Assembly: GCF_963666665.1 (NCBI RefSeq)
Contig: NZ_OY762999.1
Location: 2,423,501-2,487,500, forward strand
Length of the DNA stretch: 64,000 nucleotides
Direction of reading: 5' to 3'
From: Maridesulfovibrio sp.
Lineage (GTDB): Bacteria > Desulfobacterota > Desulfovibrionia > Desulfovibrionales > Desulfovibrionaceae
The notes under the pieces were generated by a model that worked only from the letters and a program-made list of their open reading frames with translations, made no database searches and was not told where the DNA came from. Positions 24,417 through 33,899 of this stretch are shown here, piece after piece; the stretch's first letter is position 1, and the number at the start of each line of letters is the position of its first letter. The position numbers were made by a program, and so were the translations under genes.

Positions 24417-25577
24417 ATGCGTTTGAAAGGTATCACGATGATTATCCGCTCATTGATGGGGGGCGGTGCCGAACGTGTCATGAGTACAATGGCCAATTAT
24501 TGGGTCGCCATGGGAATTTCTGTTACTATTATTACCTCTGTTTCACCCGAAACGGATGCATATCCTGTTGATCCTAGGGTTAGGCGGGTCTGGCTTAAAC
24601 CAAACCTATCATTGGCTCAACTACTTGGATTTCCTTGGCGTATCAGTTCATTACGGAAGGCTATTGTTGAAGAAGGCAATGATCTGGTTGTCAGTTTTAT
24701 GGACAGGACAAATATTCCGGTTATTGTTGCAACCCGCTCGATAGGGGTTAAGGTTGTTATTGCCGAACGGATAGATCCCCACACCCAAAATTACGGCCTG
24801 TTGAAGAAGGCATTGATGCGAATGTGTTATCCCTGTGCTGATGCTGTCACTGTTTTGACAAGCAACGTCAAAAAAGAATGGGCTGACAAGTTTCTTGCTT
24901 CTCATAAAGTTCATGTCATTCATAATCCGGTTCTGCCGCTGGATATCGGCGGAGATGAAAAACCGGAGTGGCTTCCCGACAAGTTCATTTGTTGTATGGG
25001 GCGACTTCATCCCCAGAAAGGCTTTGACCTGTTGTTGAAAGTTATGCCTGAGGTTTTTACGCGCTGGCCCGAATATTCACTTGTTATTCTGGGAGAAGGG
25101 GAAAACAGGAAAGATCTTGAGTTACAGGCTGAAATACTTGGAATTGCCGATAAAGTTTTTATGCCTGGATTTATTAAAAATCCCCATTCCATAATCCAGC
25201 ATGCTTCTTTGTTCGTTTTCCCTTCACGTTTCGAAGGTTTTCCAAATGCGCTGGTCGAATCCATGGCCATAGGACTTCCCGTAGTCAGCTTTGATTGTCC
25301 ATCCGGTCCGGGATTCATGATTGAACCCGGAAAAAACGGCCAACTGGTTCCCCTTGAAGATACCGAAGCTCTGCTCAAAAATATTCTGTTTATGCTTGAT
25401 AATCCTGACAAAGCTGCACAGATGGGAGCTGAAGCAAAAAAGATTTGTAAAAAATGTAACCCTGACTTTGTAATGGGAATGTGGACAAATTTACTTGAGG
25501 CAGTCCTCGAAGGGAAACAGAATTTTGTCCAGGATAAATCCCCATTTATTAAAGCCTGTCAGGATTTTTCCAAGTAA
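24417..25577 (+). CDS. Glycosyltransferase family 4
   Basis: 386 residues from the ATG at 24417, chosen because GGGAGAAAGCT stands before it; a longer frame starts at 24381. N-terminal GGGAER loop, central VHVIHNPV linker, and the C-terminal nucleotide-sugar site with FPSRFEGFPNALVESMA (EX7E-type) are the GT-B, GT4 signature. It transfers a sugar from an NDP-sugar donor to a growing glycan; the closest common relatives build O-antigen or capsule. First gene of a three-gene rightward run with a second GT4 and an asparagine synthase. Confidence 0.85.
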   Translation: MRLKGITMIIRSLMGGGAERVMSTMANYWVAMGISVTIITSVSPETDAYPVDPRVRRVWLKPNLSLAQLLGFPWRISSLRKAIVEEGNDLVVSFMDRTNIPVIVATRSIGVKVVIAERIDPHTQNYGLLKKALMRMCYPCADAVTVLTSNVKKEWADKFLASHKVHVIHNPVLPLDIGGDEKPEWLPDKFICCMGRLHPQKGFDLLLKVMPEVFTRWPEYSLVILGEGENRKDLELQAEILGIADKVFMPGFIKNPHSIIQHASLFVFPSRFEGFPNALVESMAIGLPVVSFDCPSGPGFMIEPGKNGQLVPLEDTEALLKNILFMLDNPDKAAQMGAEAKKICKKCNPDFVMGMWTNLLEAVLEGKQNFVQDKSPFIKACQDFSK

Positions 25578-25608
25578 ACTCCCATTCAATTCTCTACAGG
25601 GAAGATTC

Positions 25609-26763
25609 TTGAAGAAAAACTTTATTGACTCAGCTCTGAATACTGTTGTTCTTGTTCTACCTGTTCTTTGTTTTGGCGGGGCTGAGCGATGCATGGTGAA
25701 CATGGCTAACTGGTGGGCTGCGAGAGGGGTAAAAGTTTATCTAATTACCTTCCATAAAGATGTTCAGGACTATGAACTGGATAGTCGTATAATCTGGCTG
25801 GGGCTGGATGATTATGAAGAAGCCGTTCCTGCCGAAACCGTTTGGACAGAAGAAAATTATAATATAGCTTGTCTGAGAAAGGCGATTGAGTTTTGTCTGG
25901 CTTCCTCCGTTGCACGCCCTTTGCCAGTCATAAGTTTTCTGACCCGGATGAACTTGCGCACAATTTTGGCAACCAAAGATCTCCCTTGCCGTACCGTTGT
26001 TTCAGAAAGATCCTACCCTCCTTCAAATCCTTTTCCTGAGAGAGAAGAGAAATTAAGGTGTCAGGTTTATCCTCAAGCCCACAAGGTCGTCCTTCAGACT
26101 GAAACAGGTCGTGATTTTTGGGGACGCAATATACTTACAGAAGAAAAAATGTCTGTTATCCCTAATCCTGTTTCAGAAAGCTATTGTTCCGAGACCTTCG
26201 TTGAAAATAATTTTGTTCACGGATCAAATCTACTTCCCGATTCCCGTTTTCTTGTTACTGCCGGACGTCTGGAATGCGAAAAACGCATAGACCATTTTAT
26301 AAGGCTTTTTAGCGTGTTAGTCTTGGATTTCCCGGAAATAAATGCTTTAGTTCTTGGCGAAGGTAGTTTAAGGGAGGAACTGGAGGCATTGGTTTGTGCT
26401 GAAGGGCTTGAGGATCGAGTGCACATGCCCGGGGCTTTGGAAGATTTGAAAGGGATCTTTGAACAGGCAGAACTATTTGTTCTCACATCAAAATTCGAAG
26501 GATTTCCCAATGTCCTGCTGGAGAGTATGGCTTCGGGCTGTCCGGTTCTTAGTTATGACTGTCTCACAGGTCCCCGGGAAATTATACGGGACGGAGTTGA
26601 CGGCATTCTGATTCCACCCGGAGACGAACATGCTTTACAGCAATCTGCCAAAAAAATTCTTGGGAACGATGCTTTGCGCTTCTCCATGGCACGGGAGGCG
26701 AAAAGCGTTTGTGAGCGTTTCCATCCCGATAAGATAATGTTGAATTGGGAAAAGTTTTTTTAA
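25609..26763 (+). CDS. Glycosyltransferase family 4, second copy
   Basis: 384 residues if translation starts at the TTG at 25609, which has AGGGAAG upstream and does not overlap the previous gene; the open frame reaches back to an ATG at 25495 inside that gene. Same architecture as the neighbour: FGGAERCM near the N-terminus, FEGFPNVLLESMA in the donor site, SVIPNPVS linker. It is a paralog of the upstream gene, so the two probably add consecutive sugars of one glycan. Acceptor and donor are unknown. Confidence 0.8.
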   Translation: MKKNFIDSALNTVVLVLPVLCFGGAERCMVNMANWWAARGVKVYLITFHKDVQDYELDSRIIWLGLDDYEEAVPAETVWTEENYNIACLRKAIEFCLASSVARPLPVISFLTRMNLRTILATKDLPCRTVVSERSYPPSNPFPEREEKLRCQVYPQAHKVVLQTETGRDFWGRNILTEEKMSVIPNPVSESYCSETFVENNFVHGSNLLPDSRFLVTAGRLECEKRIDHFIRLFSVLVLDFPEINALVLGEGSLREELEALVCAEGLEDRVHMPGALEDLKGIFEQAELFVLTSKFEGFPNVLLESMASGCPVLSYDCLTGPREIIRDGVDGILIPPGDEHALQQSAKKILGNDALRFSMAREAKSVCERFHPDKIMLNWEKFF

Positions 26764-26772
26764 GAGGATTAC

Positions 26773-28668
26773 ATGTGCGGTATCTGTGGAATAATTGATT
26801 ACTCGGGTGGGAGCAGTGTCGATGATTTGGTGGCTGTTAAACGTATGACTGCTGCGCTCTACCACCGGGGGCCGAATAATCAGAATATTTGGGGCCAAGG
26901 TCCTGCCTCTTTAGGGCATTCCAGACTTTCCATTCTTGATCTTTCCTCTGCTGCAAACCAGCCCATGAGAAGTTATGACGGCAGGTATGTAATCGTTTTT
27001 AATGGCGAAATATATAATTTTAGAAAGTTGCGTTCCTCACTGGAAGCTACAGGTTATTCCTTTCACACAGATTCAGACACTGAAGTGCTTTTGCAGATGT
27101 ATGTTGCATTCGGCCCGAAATGTGTAAACATGCTTTCAGGAATGTTCGCCTTTGCTGTGTGGGATAGTGGGGCGCAGACTTTGTTTGCGGCGCGTGACCG
27201 TTTTGGGCAGAAACCATTATTTTTTTCTCATGAAGGTGAACGCTTGAGTTTTTCTTCCGAACTCAATTCGCTATTTGAAGATAGAACTCTGACAAGAGAA
27301 CCTGACCTGAATGCTGTTTATCATTATTTGACAGTGCAATCTGTTCCGGCTCCATTATGCGCATTCAAAGGGATCAATAAGCTGGGGCCGGGGGAATGCT
27401 TTTTTTTGGAAAGCGGGAGCATGAAAAAATGGAGATACTGGACTCCTGTATTTAGCAATAGATTTTCCGGAAGTGATCTAGAAGCCGCGGAAGAGCTGGA
27501 TCTACTGCTGCAGAATGCAGTTAGTACTCATCTAGAAAGTGAGGTCCCGCTGGGACTTTTTCTTTCCGGCGGAGTGGACAGTTCTCTAATTACCGCCATT
27601 GCCTGCCGAAACCATGGAGATATGCGCAGTTTTTCCATGGGATTTGATGACCAGGAATATGATGAGCGGCCATTCGCCGATGAAATTGCACGTATTTATG
27701 AAACGAAACATCACTCTGAAGTTGTATCTCCTAAAATCAAATATTTATTACCCGCTATAGTGCGACAATACGGTGAACCCTATGCCGACTCATCTGCTGT
27801 TCCGACCTGGATGCTTGCTGATATTACAGCAAAGCATGTTACAGTTGTTCTTTCTGGTGATGGAGGGGATGATCTTTTCGGAGGTTATGAAAGATTTTTA
27901 AACCCCTTTATTTATGGGGATGTAGTTAAAGATAATCCTCATCTGCTCGCTTTTATGGATGAATTAAAACATAATTTGCGTAATAGATGTACCGATGAAG
28001 TTCTGAAGGCGTGGGACATTGATGCAGGGACAGCCAAATATTATTATCATTGGGCAAGGGTCTGTGGTGAGGCTAAGAAACGGATCTGTTCTCAAGAACT
28101 GATTGCTGCTGCAACCCCACCACTTTCTTTGTGTTTAATGCTAAAACATTTTTCCACGAACATTAGCAATGCCCCTTTGGACCGTATACAACTTTTTGAG
28201 TTGGATTATTATTTAGCAAGCACCTTAATGCCGAAAATAGACATAGCTTCTATGGCATCATCGCTGGAGGTGCGTTCTCCGTTTCTAGACAATGATGTTG
28301 CTGATTTTGCGCTTTCCCTGCCAACAAGGTTCAGGATTCGCCGCACAAAAGTGGATAACTGTGGGAGTTTTAGTGTCGGTTTTGAACCGAAGTGGCTTGT
28401 AAAAGAATTGGCTAGAAAATATCTGCCATCAAATTTAGTCTATCGACGCAAAAAAGGTTTTGGAGCCCCTATTGCAAAGTGGTTGAGGCAGGATCTGTTG
28501 GAGTTACTCGCAGATAGTCTCTTGTCAAAATCTGCCAGAGAACGGGCATGGGTAAATACCTCTATTGTGGAAAAAATGATAAATGATCATTCTTCCGGTA
28601 AAGGGCGGCATGGTAATGTTTTGTGGGGGCTGCTTATGTTAGAGTTGTGGGCACAAGAATTTTTGTAA
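26773..28668 (+). CDS. asnB: Asparagine synthase (glutamine-hydrolysing)
   Basis: 631 residues. Cys2 (MCGICGII) is the glutaminase nucleophile, followed by RGPNNQN, SRLSILDLS and FNGEIYNF of the Ntn domain. The synthetase domain has the ATP-binding PP-loop SGGVDSS and GDGGDDLFGGY. The reaction is ATP-dependent amidation of aspartate; in surface-polysaccharide clusters such enzymes often amidate a uronic acid or other sugar instead (WbpS-type). It starts 9 bp after the second glycosyltransferase, so the latter role is plausible here. Full length and intact. Confidence 0.9.
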   Translation: MCGICGIIDYSGGSSVDDLVAVKRMTAALYHRGPNNQNIWGQGPASLGHSRLSILDLSSAANQPMRSYDGRYVIVFNGEIYNFRKLRSSLEATGYSFHTDSDTEVLLQMYVAFGPKCVNMLSGMFAFAVWDSGAQTLFAARDRFGQKPLFFSHEGERLSFSSELNSLFEDRTLTREPDLNAVYHYLTVQSVPAPLCAFKGINKLGPGECFFLESGSMKKWRYWTPVFSNRFSGSDLEAAEELDLLLQNAVSTHLESEVPLGLFLSGGVDSSLITAIACRNHGDMRSFSMGFDDQEYDERPFADEIARIYETKHHSEVVSPKIKYLLPAIVRQYGEPYADSSAVPTWMLADITAKHVTVVLSGDGGDDLFGGYERFLNPFIYGDVVKDNPHLLAFMDELKHNLRNRCTDEVLKAWDIDAGTAKYYYHWARVCGEAKKRICSQELIAAATPPLSLCLMLKHFSTNISNAPLDRIQLFELDYYLASTLMPKIDIASMASSLEVRSPFLDNDVADFALSLPTRFRIRRTKVDNCGSFSVGFEPKWLVKELARKYLPSNLVYRRKKGFGAPIAKWLRQDLLELLADSLLSKSARERAWVNTSIVEKMINDHSSGKGRHGNVLWGLLMLELWAQEFL

Positions 28669-29058
28669 GTCTGGATTTTTTCGAACTGCTAATTGATGAG
28701 TGAAGAATAAACCTCACAGTCGGTTAATGTGTCTGGGAATTGTATGAATATTCTAGCTAGTCAGCCCTAAAAAACATACACCATCTTGAAATAAATTAAC
28801 AAATCCCTCCACGCAATGTACTTTTTTCGCCCAGTAAATATTGTTTTTATTTAGAAAACCGGTCGAAATGATGTAGTATAAGTTTGGGCGCAAGGCATCT
28901 GTGGTAGTGACAAAAACTACGGGTATCATTGTCGGCGCGATGAGCTTCGATACGAACATTTATGACGTACACAATTTGCCGAAGGTACGGTAATCCCCCC
29001 GAAAATTAATTGTTCTGAAAAGTAGGATTTTCTCGTAAAGAAAACCGGGGAAATTCAG

Positions 29059-29325
29059 ATGAAAAAGTCCCGTTACAGCGACAGTCGGATTTTGAGTATT
29101 TTGAAGCAGGCCGAAAACGGTCTTCCCGTTGCCGAATTTTGCCGTGAACACGGAATGAGCAGAGCCACGTTCTACAAGTGGCGTTCCAAGTACGGCGGTA
29201 TGAACGCATCCTTGATGGCCCGAATGAAAGAGCTGGAGCGCGAGAATCGTCAGCTAACGAAAATGTATGCCGAAGAACGATTGAAAGCTGAGATCGTCAA
29301 GGAAGCTCTCGAAAAAAAGTGGTAA
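29059..29325 (+). CDS. IS3-family transposase OrfA
   Basis: 88 residues. HTH at residues 5-45 ([20 protein letters not shown], then [20 protein letters not shown]) and a coiled-coil/leucine-zipper part ([20 protein letters not shown]) as in IS3-type OrfA. Near its end the A7 run at 29312-29318 followed by G is a typical slippery site that lets ribosomes shift -1 into orfB to make the OrfAB transposase. The intact inverted repeats and target duplication show that the element moved fairly recently. Confidence 0.9.
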   Translation: MKKSRYSDSRILSILKQAENGLPVAEFCREHGMSRATFYKWRSKYGGMNASLMARMKELERENRQLTKMYAEERLKAEIVKEALEKKW

Positions 29326-30146
29326 AGCCGTCTTGTCGGCGCAAGATGGCAAAGGCATCTGTAAAGGAAGAAAAAGTCAATATCCGTCAGGCGTGCGAAG
29401 CCTTTCACATCAGCCAAACTTGCTACAGGTATGAACCCAAACTATCCGCTGAGAATGAACTTATTGCTGACTGGCTGATCCGGTTGACGCACAATCAACG
29501 CAACTGGGGCTTTGGATTGTGCTTCCTGTATCTGCGCAACGTGCAGGGCTTTTCATGCAATAATAAGCGTGTGTATCGAATTTACCGAGAGCTTGAGCTT
29601 AACATGTGCATTAAGCCTAAGAAACGGCTCGTGCGAGAAAAGCCGGAGTCATTATCGCAGCCCGAAGCTGCTAATCAAATTTGGTCCATGGATTTTATGC
29701 ATGACCAATTGGAAGATGGGCGCAGTTTTGGTTTGTTGAACGTGATCGATGATTATAATCGTGAAGGCTTGAGCATTGAAGTAGATCTGTCATTGCCTGC
29801 GGATCGTGTTGTTCGAACGTTGAATCAGATTATCGAATGGCGCGGTAAGCCCAATGCAATAAGGTGCAATAACGGTCCTGAGTATATCAGCAACAGACTG
29901 CTATCGTGGGCAGAAAAAGAAAATATACGACTTGAATATATCCAACCGGGAAAACCGCAACAGAATGCGTATGTTGAACGCTTCAATCGGACCGTGCGGT
30001 ACGACTGGTTGAGCCACTACATGTTTGAAAGCATCCAAGAAGTGCAAGGCTACGCAACCAAATGGCTCTGGACATACAATAATGAACGCCCCAATATGGG
30101 CATTGGCGGCATCACCCCGATGCAAAAACTGAGAATGGCTGCATAG
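29319..30146 (+). CDS. IS3-family transposase OrfB, altered catalytic residue
   Basis: 275 residues, overlapping orfA by 7 bp in the -1 frame. HTH_21-like start ([11 protein letters not shown]), then the rve integrase core. The DDE triad: first Asp in WSMDFMHDQ, last Glu in [11 protein letters not shown]. The second Asp, in the usual IRCDNGPEY context, reads IRCNNGPEY (AAT at 29868-29870), so the second metal ligand is an Asn. This would abolish strand transfer, so the copy is probably dead unless helped in trans. The rest of the protein is full length. Confidence 0.9.
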   Translation: MVKPSCRRKMAKASVKEEKVNIRQACEAFHISQTCYRYEPKLSAENELIADWLIRLTHNQRNWGFGLCFLYLRNVQGFSCNNKRVYRIYRELELNMCIKPKKRLVREKPESLSQPEAANQIWSMDFMHDQLEDGRSFGLLNVIDDYNREGLSIEVDLSLPADRVVRTLNQIIEWRGKPNAIRCNNGPEYISNRLLSWAEKENIRLEYIQPGKPQQNAYVERFNRTVRYDWLSHYMFESIQEVQGYATKWLWTYNNERPNMGIGGITPMQKLRMAA

Positions 30147-30634
30147 CCTCTACTTTTCAGCCCCCCTATAAATGGGGGGACTACCGTACTAACACAGTAT
30201 TGGAGCATCACTGAAACCTGTCCATCAGTAGCAATCTGTGACCGTGGCAACAGAGGTTTAAAGCAAGTCGGAGATGTACAAATCCTGACTTCCAAGCCTC
30301 CCAAGAAAAACGACTCACAGTATCAGCGACAGAAGGCCCGACACCATTTTCCTCGCCGTGCCGCCATCAAGCCGATCATAGGCCATCTCAAACACGACCG
30401 TAGAATGGCCCGGTGCGACCTCAAAGGCGTGGATGCGGCAGTTGGAAGAGTTTTTTGCTCTCTTTGATCCTGCCACACTTTTCGATCGTCAACTCAAGGC
30501 TGTGACTTGCTGCAAATTTTGAATAGCTGTTGAAACAGCTTTTTCAGGACTGACTAGCTATAGGATTGACGTTTCTTGCTGCAGTGTTTAAAAATAACTA
30601 ATTTATATTAAAATTTAGAAAAATTGGGGGATTT

Positions 30635-31420
30635 ATGTTTGAAAAGCTATATAAGGTAGTACAGGAAGAATTCGAAAAATTACCTGCGGATATTCCGCAG
30701 CATTATTTGCCATATCCTCCAAAGTCACTACAAGATAAATTTCGATGGCTGTTGGCTTGCGGTAAGATTTTTTGTCCTGAATATCGTTTTAAATCTCCAC
30801 ATGTTGATTGGTGGAATGATGAGGAATTTTGCAATTATTTAAGTGCAATGGGTGAAGACTGGCTGATGAATTCAGATAGACGGTGGAACATGTTGCAGTT
30901 TATGAAGTTTGCTCATGCTGTCCCTGGAGATACTGCGGAATGCGGCGCATACAGAGGTTCCTCGTCCTACCTGATCTGTAAAGAAAATAAAGAAGCTGGA
31001 AGTAATCGTCATCACCATATATTTGATTCATTTGAGGGATTGTCGGAACCCAACGAATTTGATGGGGGACATTGGGAAAAAAATGCGCTTCAAGCTTCTG
31101 AAGTGGAGTTGATGGAGAATCTCCAGGAATTCGTTGAAAATATATCTGTTTACAAAGGTTGGATTCCAGATCATTTTCATAAAGTTGAGGATTTGAAATT
31201 TTCATTTGTACATATTGACGTAGATCTTTATGCCCCCACCCTGCAAAGCATACGTTTCTTTTATCCAAGATTGAATCCTGGCGGAGTACTTGTGTGCGAT
31301 GATTACGGTGTTGGAACTTGTCCAGGATGCACAAAAGCAATTAATGAATTTATGGCGGACAAGCCCGAAAGTGTAATTTCTCTTTCTACAGGAGCTTGTG
31401 TGCTAATTAAAGATACTTAG
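30635..31420 (+). CDS. TylF/MycF-type methyltransferase
   Basis: 261 residues. SAM-binding start AECGAYRGSSSYLI, then DSFEGLSEPNEF, the metal-ligand strand HIDVDLYAPTLQSIRFFYPRL and PGGVLVCDDYG: the TylF/macrocin O-methyltransferase signature. These Mg-dependent enzymes methylate a sugar hydroxyl. It is separated from asnB by the IS elements and points towards the convergent methyltransferase gene at 31485. Probably modifies a sugar of the same surface glycan. All motifs are intact. Confidence 0.88.
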   Translation: MFEKLYKVVQEEFEKLPADIPQHYLPYPPKSLQDKFRWLLACGKIFCPEYRFKSPHVDWWNDEEFCNYLSAMGEDWLMNSDRRWNMLQFMKFAHAVPGDTAECGAYRGSSSYLICKENKEAGSNRHHHIFDSFEGLSEPNEFDGGHWEKNALQASEVELMENLQEFVENISVYKGWIPDHFHKVEDLKFSFVHIDVDLYAPTLQSIRFFYPRLNPGGVLVCDDYGVGTCPGCTKAINEFMADKPESVISLSTGACVLIKDT

Positions 31421-31484
31421 CAAAGAGACATTTTTGTATATGTCTGTGAGTGCGTATAGTGTTGTGTTGCGATAGTTGGTGTAC

Positions 31485-32450
31485 TCATTTTTTCTTTGCT
31501 ATGCATGTCATTATCATACCTCTTCTGAGTCTTGTTGCTATGGCGTCTATCGTGGGAGCTAGTTTGTTGTCTAATCTGCTTAGATAATATATTAATCTCG
31601 ATGGTTTTCCGTGGAGCATGTCGCAAAATTCTTTTCGCCTGCCTGGCTGTCTGTGCTGCGCTACTATGGAATCCATAGACTCTCCCAAAAGCCTTTTGAC
31701 AAGAAAGACAAGCATCCCTCGATGTGAACCGGAGTAAATGCTATTTCCGTAGTCCCAGCTTATAGGTTCCAAGCCATGCTGCTCCAGCAACAGCGATAAG
31801 CTTTTGGGGGTAAATAGATTCACATGTCTCGGAATGTCATCCTGCTGCATCCACCTGCCAGGAATGCTGTCAAAATTAGTAACCAAACTGACAAACAGTC
31901 CTCCGGGACGGAGTCGTTTAACAGCTTCAGTCATAAGTTCTTCTAGGTTTAACGCATGTTCAAGTACAGCCCACGCTGTTAGAACATCAAATTGTCTGTT
32001 CGAATAGGCCTCTTGTATTCTACCGTGGAGAATTCTATCTGAACAGGTGCTGTCGGGCAGATCTGACCATTCGTAACCATGTGCATCCCATTTGTCTTTA
32101 GATGCATAATCAACGAACTCTCCTCCTGCGCACCCAATATCGAGAAGGCTGCCCTTTTCTGTGAATTGGGTAACCATTTTAAGTTTACGGTCTGAAATAG
32201 TGTCAGTAACATAACGGGCTTTGTTGGCGATATAAAAAGATTTTGGGTAAAAAACAGGCATGGTTTCTTGTGTAGGTCGTTGTTGTAGATAGCCCATGCC
32301 GCATTCTTCACATTGCACAACAGGGAAGCTATATTTACTCACCATCCGCGAATGATCCTGACGCGAAAATATAAATTTTGCACGGCAACTTTTGCATACA
32401 GGGCAGCATATCGATTCAAGTGTAAGGTCAGGTTTATTCTGGTTAGACAT
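31485..32450 (-). CDS. Class I SAM-dependent methyltransferase with N-terminal zinc motif
   Basis: 321 residues from the ATG at 32448-32450 (MSNQNK), preferred over a start 11 codons upstream. Two CxxC pairs (CPVC near residue 16 and CEEC near 48) form a zinc ribbon, as in many sugar methyltransferases. The Rossmann core has LLDIGCAGGEFVDYA, FDVLTAWAVLEHAL and RLRPGGLF. Substrate unknown; the neighbours suggest a sugar or lipid-linked glycan. First-to-third genes of a leftward group run 35204 to 31485, so this is the last gene of that operon. Confidence 0.82.
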   Translation of the reverse strand: MSNQNKPDLTLESICCPVCKSCRAKFIFSRQDHSRMVSKYSFPVVQCEECGMGYLQQRPTQETMPVFYPKSFYIANKARYVTDTISDRKLKMVTQFTEKGSLLDIGCAGGEFVDYASKDKWDAHGYEWSDLPDSTCSDRILHGRIQEAYSNRQFDVLTAWAVLEHALNLEELMTEAVKRLRPGGLFVSLVTNFDSIPGRWMQQDDIPRHVNLFTPKSLSLLLEQHGLEPISWDYGNSIYSGSHRGMLVFLVKRLLGESMDSIVAQHRQPGRRKEFCDMLHGKPSRLIYYLSRLDNKLAPTIDAIATRLRRGMIMTCIAKKK

Positions 32451-32582
32451 TGTAGTTCGCTCTCTGTGTTCATGGTTGTGCATGGTATACGTGTCTAGCT
32501 ATATATAAAGAATAATTTTATAGGGTGGTTGGGGCATAGGTCATAAATTGTGTGCTGTGAACTATGGTTGTGTTTAGTTCTC

Positions 32583-33866
32583 TTAGCTGGATAATATTGT
32601 TATGTATTCAAGAAAGCTGTATGGTTCTTTGCCGCAATACTCATAAGTTTTCTTTTTGAGATTTGCCAGTGTTTCTGCTGATACTGCCATAAACATGACT
32701 ATGTCTGCTGCGGCCAATTCTTTAGGCGGAATGCTTTTCATGGTCTTAATGTCCAAACCGAATTTTGTCTGGCCTGCTTTTTTAGGATCATCATCTATAA
32801 AACCCAATGTATTAATCTGGTTAGCTTTTAGTAGTTGGTATAATCTGTTGCCAAACCATCCTGCGCCATAAATATATACGGGAGCGGTCTTTTTGTTAGT
32901 GTCTTTATTTAAAAAAGCAATCCATTGTTCTTCAATTTTGTGTTGTTCTTCGGCTGAAACAGGTTTACTGAAAAGCATTTGTTTCAAAACAGCCTCTACA
33001 TGAAGGCCGTTCTGTTTGCATATTTTGCATATCGAAGATTCCTTTTTCTTTTTGAAAATTTCAGCTGAACTATGTTGAAAGATATTTCCGATTAATAACT
33101 CTCTACTGTATCCAGTCTGGCAGCATGTATATATGTCTCCAATATAATTTAAATAAAGAACCTGACTTTGAAAGTGACACGGAATGTCTTGAAGTTTGTC
33201 TGTCAGGGTGGGCTTCCAATGTTTTGCATTGATAAGTCGTGGAAAAACCTCCTCCGCCCTTGGAGGAAAACGGTGTTCTGCTGAATTCATAAGGTCTAAA
33301 AAATAATCCCAAGTAAGCATGTATATAGCGGTTGTCGGGTCGAAATTGAACCCCCAGTCTTCGCTTAGCTTTTTGAATTCTATATAGTCCCGATAATTGT
33401 CTGAATATTTATGAAATTTGATATGGACTTTTTTAGATTGAGGATAATTTTTAATCGAGTGTAGATTTTCAATAACACGGCTTATATTTCCGCCTTTATG
33501 ACCCTTGGAATAAGTTTCTTGCGTGTATCCAGAAACAGATACATCCACTCTTGTTATGGCCGGATGTGATAGAACGCTTGCAAGATCACAATTAACATTA
33601 AGGTTTGTGCTTATCTCACATGTTAGCCCATTCTTCTGGACAAGATCCAAAACACCAAGAATGTCGGGGTGTAGAAGAGGCTCGTTAAATGTATAAAGTT
33701 TAAGTGACACATTCGTTCCAAAAAGTTCTACCATTCGGGAGAAGATCTTTTCGCATGTGTTCAGAGGGGTATGTCTTAGCTTTTGATTGTCAGCTAATTC
33801 GTCCGCTGGACATGACGGACAGCGAAGATTGCAGCGACTGGTAATGGGAAAGGCGATGTCTATCAT
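32583..33866 (-). CDS. Radical SAM protein fused to a Rossmann-type domain
   Basis: 427 residues. The [4Fe-4S]/SAM motif is SRCNLRCPSC (CxxxCxxC, residues 12-20), followed by a TIM-barrel part and a Cys-rich SPASM-like segment (YTCCQTGYSRELLIGN, CKICKQNG near residues 240-290). From about residue 330 a second domain begins with VYIYGAGWFGNRLYQLL and FIDDDPKKAG, a sugar-dehydrogenase-like NAD(P)-binding fold. The fusion suggests a radical modification of a nucleotide- or lipid-linked sugar, but the substrate is unknown. Middle gene of the leftward operon, 33 bp after the glycosyltransferase. Confidence 0.82.
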   Translation of the reverse strand: MIDIAFPITSRCNLRCPSCPADELADNQKLRHTPLNTCEKIFSRMVELFGTNVSLKLYTFNEPLLHPDILGVLDLVQKNGLTCEISTNLNVNCDLASVLSHPAITRVDVSVSGYTQETYSKGHKGGNISRVIENLHSIKNYPQSKKVHIKFHKYSDNYRDYIEFKKLSEDWGFNFDPTTAIYMLTWDYFLDLMNSAEHRFPPRAEEVFPRLINAKHWKPTLTDKLQDIPCHFQSQVLYLNYIGDIYTCCQTGYSRELLIGNIFQHSSAEIFKKKKESSICKICKQNGLHVEAVLKQMLFSKPVSAEEQHKIEEQWIAFLNKDTNKKTAPVYIYGAGWFGNRLYQLLKANQINTLGFIDDDPKKAGQTKFGLDIKTMKSIPPKELAAADIVMFMAVSAETLANLKKKTYEYCGKEPYSFLEYITILSS

Positions 33867-33899
33867 TTGTTGTTCCTTGTGTTTATTCAGTCTTGTCTG

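Larger units (their letters stand above)
28989..30185 (+). mobile_element. IS3-family insertion sequence, 1197 bp, with 4-bp target duplication
   Basis: Ends GGTAATCCCCCC and GGGGGGACTACC form an inverted repeat with one mismatch. Both sides are flanked by GTAC (28985-28988, 30186-30189), and removing the element restores the IS5-type reading frame, which fixes the borders exactly. Two overlapping ORFs (orfA, orfB) inside. Structurally intact, but the transposase has a changed catalytic residue. Confidence 0.92.
28877..30467 (+). pseudogene. IS5-family transposase fragment split by the IS3 element
   Basis: 28877-28988 reads KFGRKASVVVTKTTGIIVGA and FDTNIYDVHNLPKV; 30190-30467 continues LTQYWSITE, ICDRGNRGLKQVGD, KARHHFPRRAAIKPIIGHLK. 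With the IS3 element and one GTAC copy removed the frame is continuous. The N-terminus is missing (TAG just before 28877) and the end is truncated. An old IS5-type transposase that served as target for the IS3 element. Confidence 0.85.
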
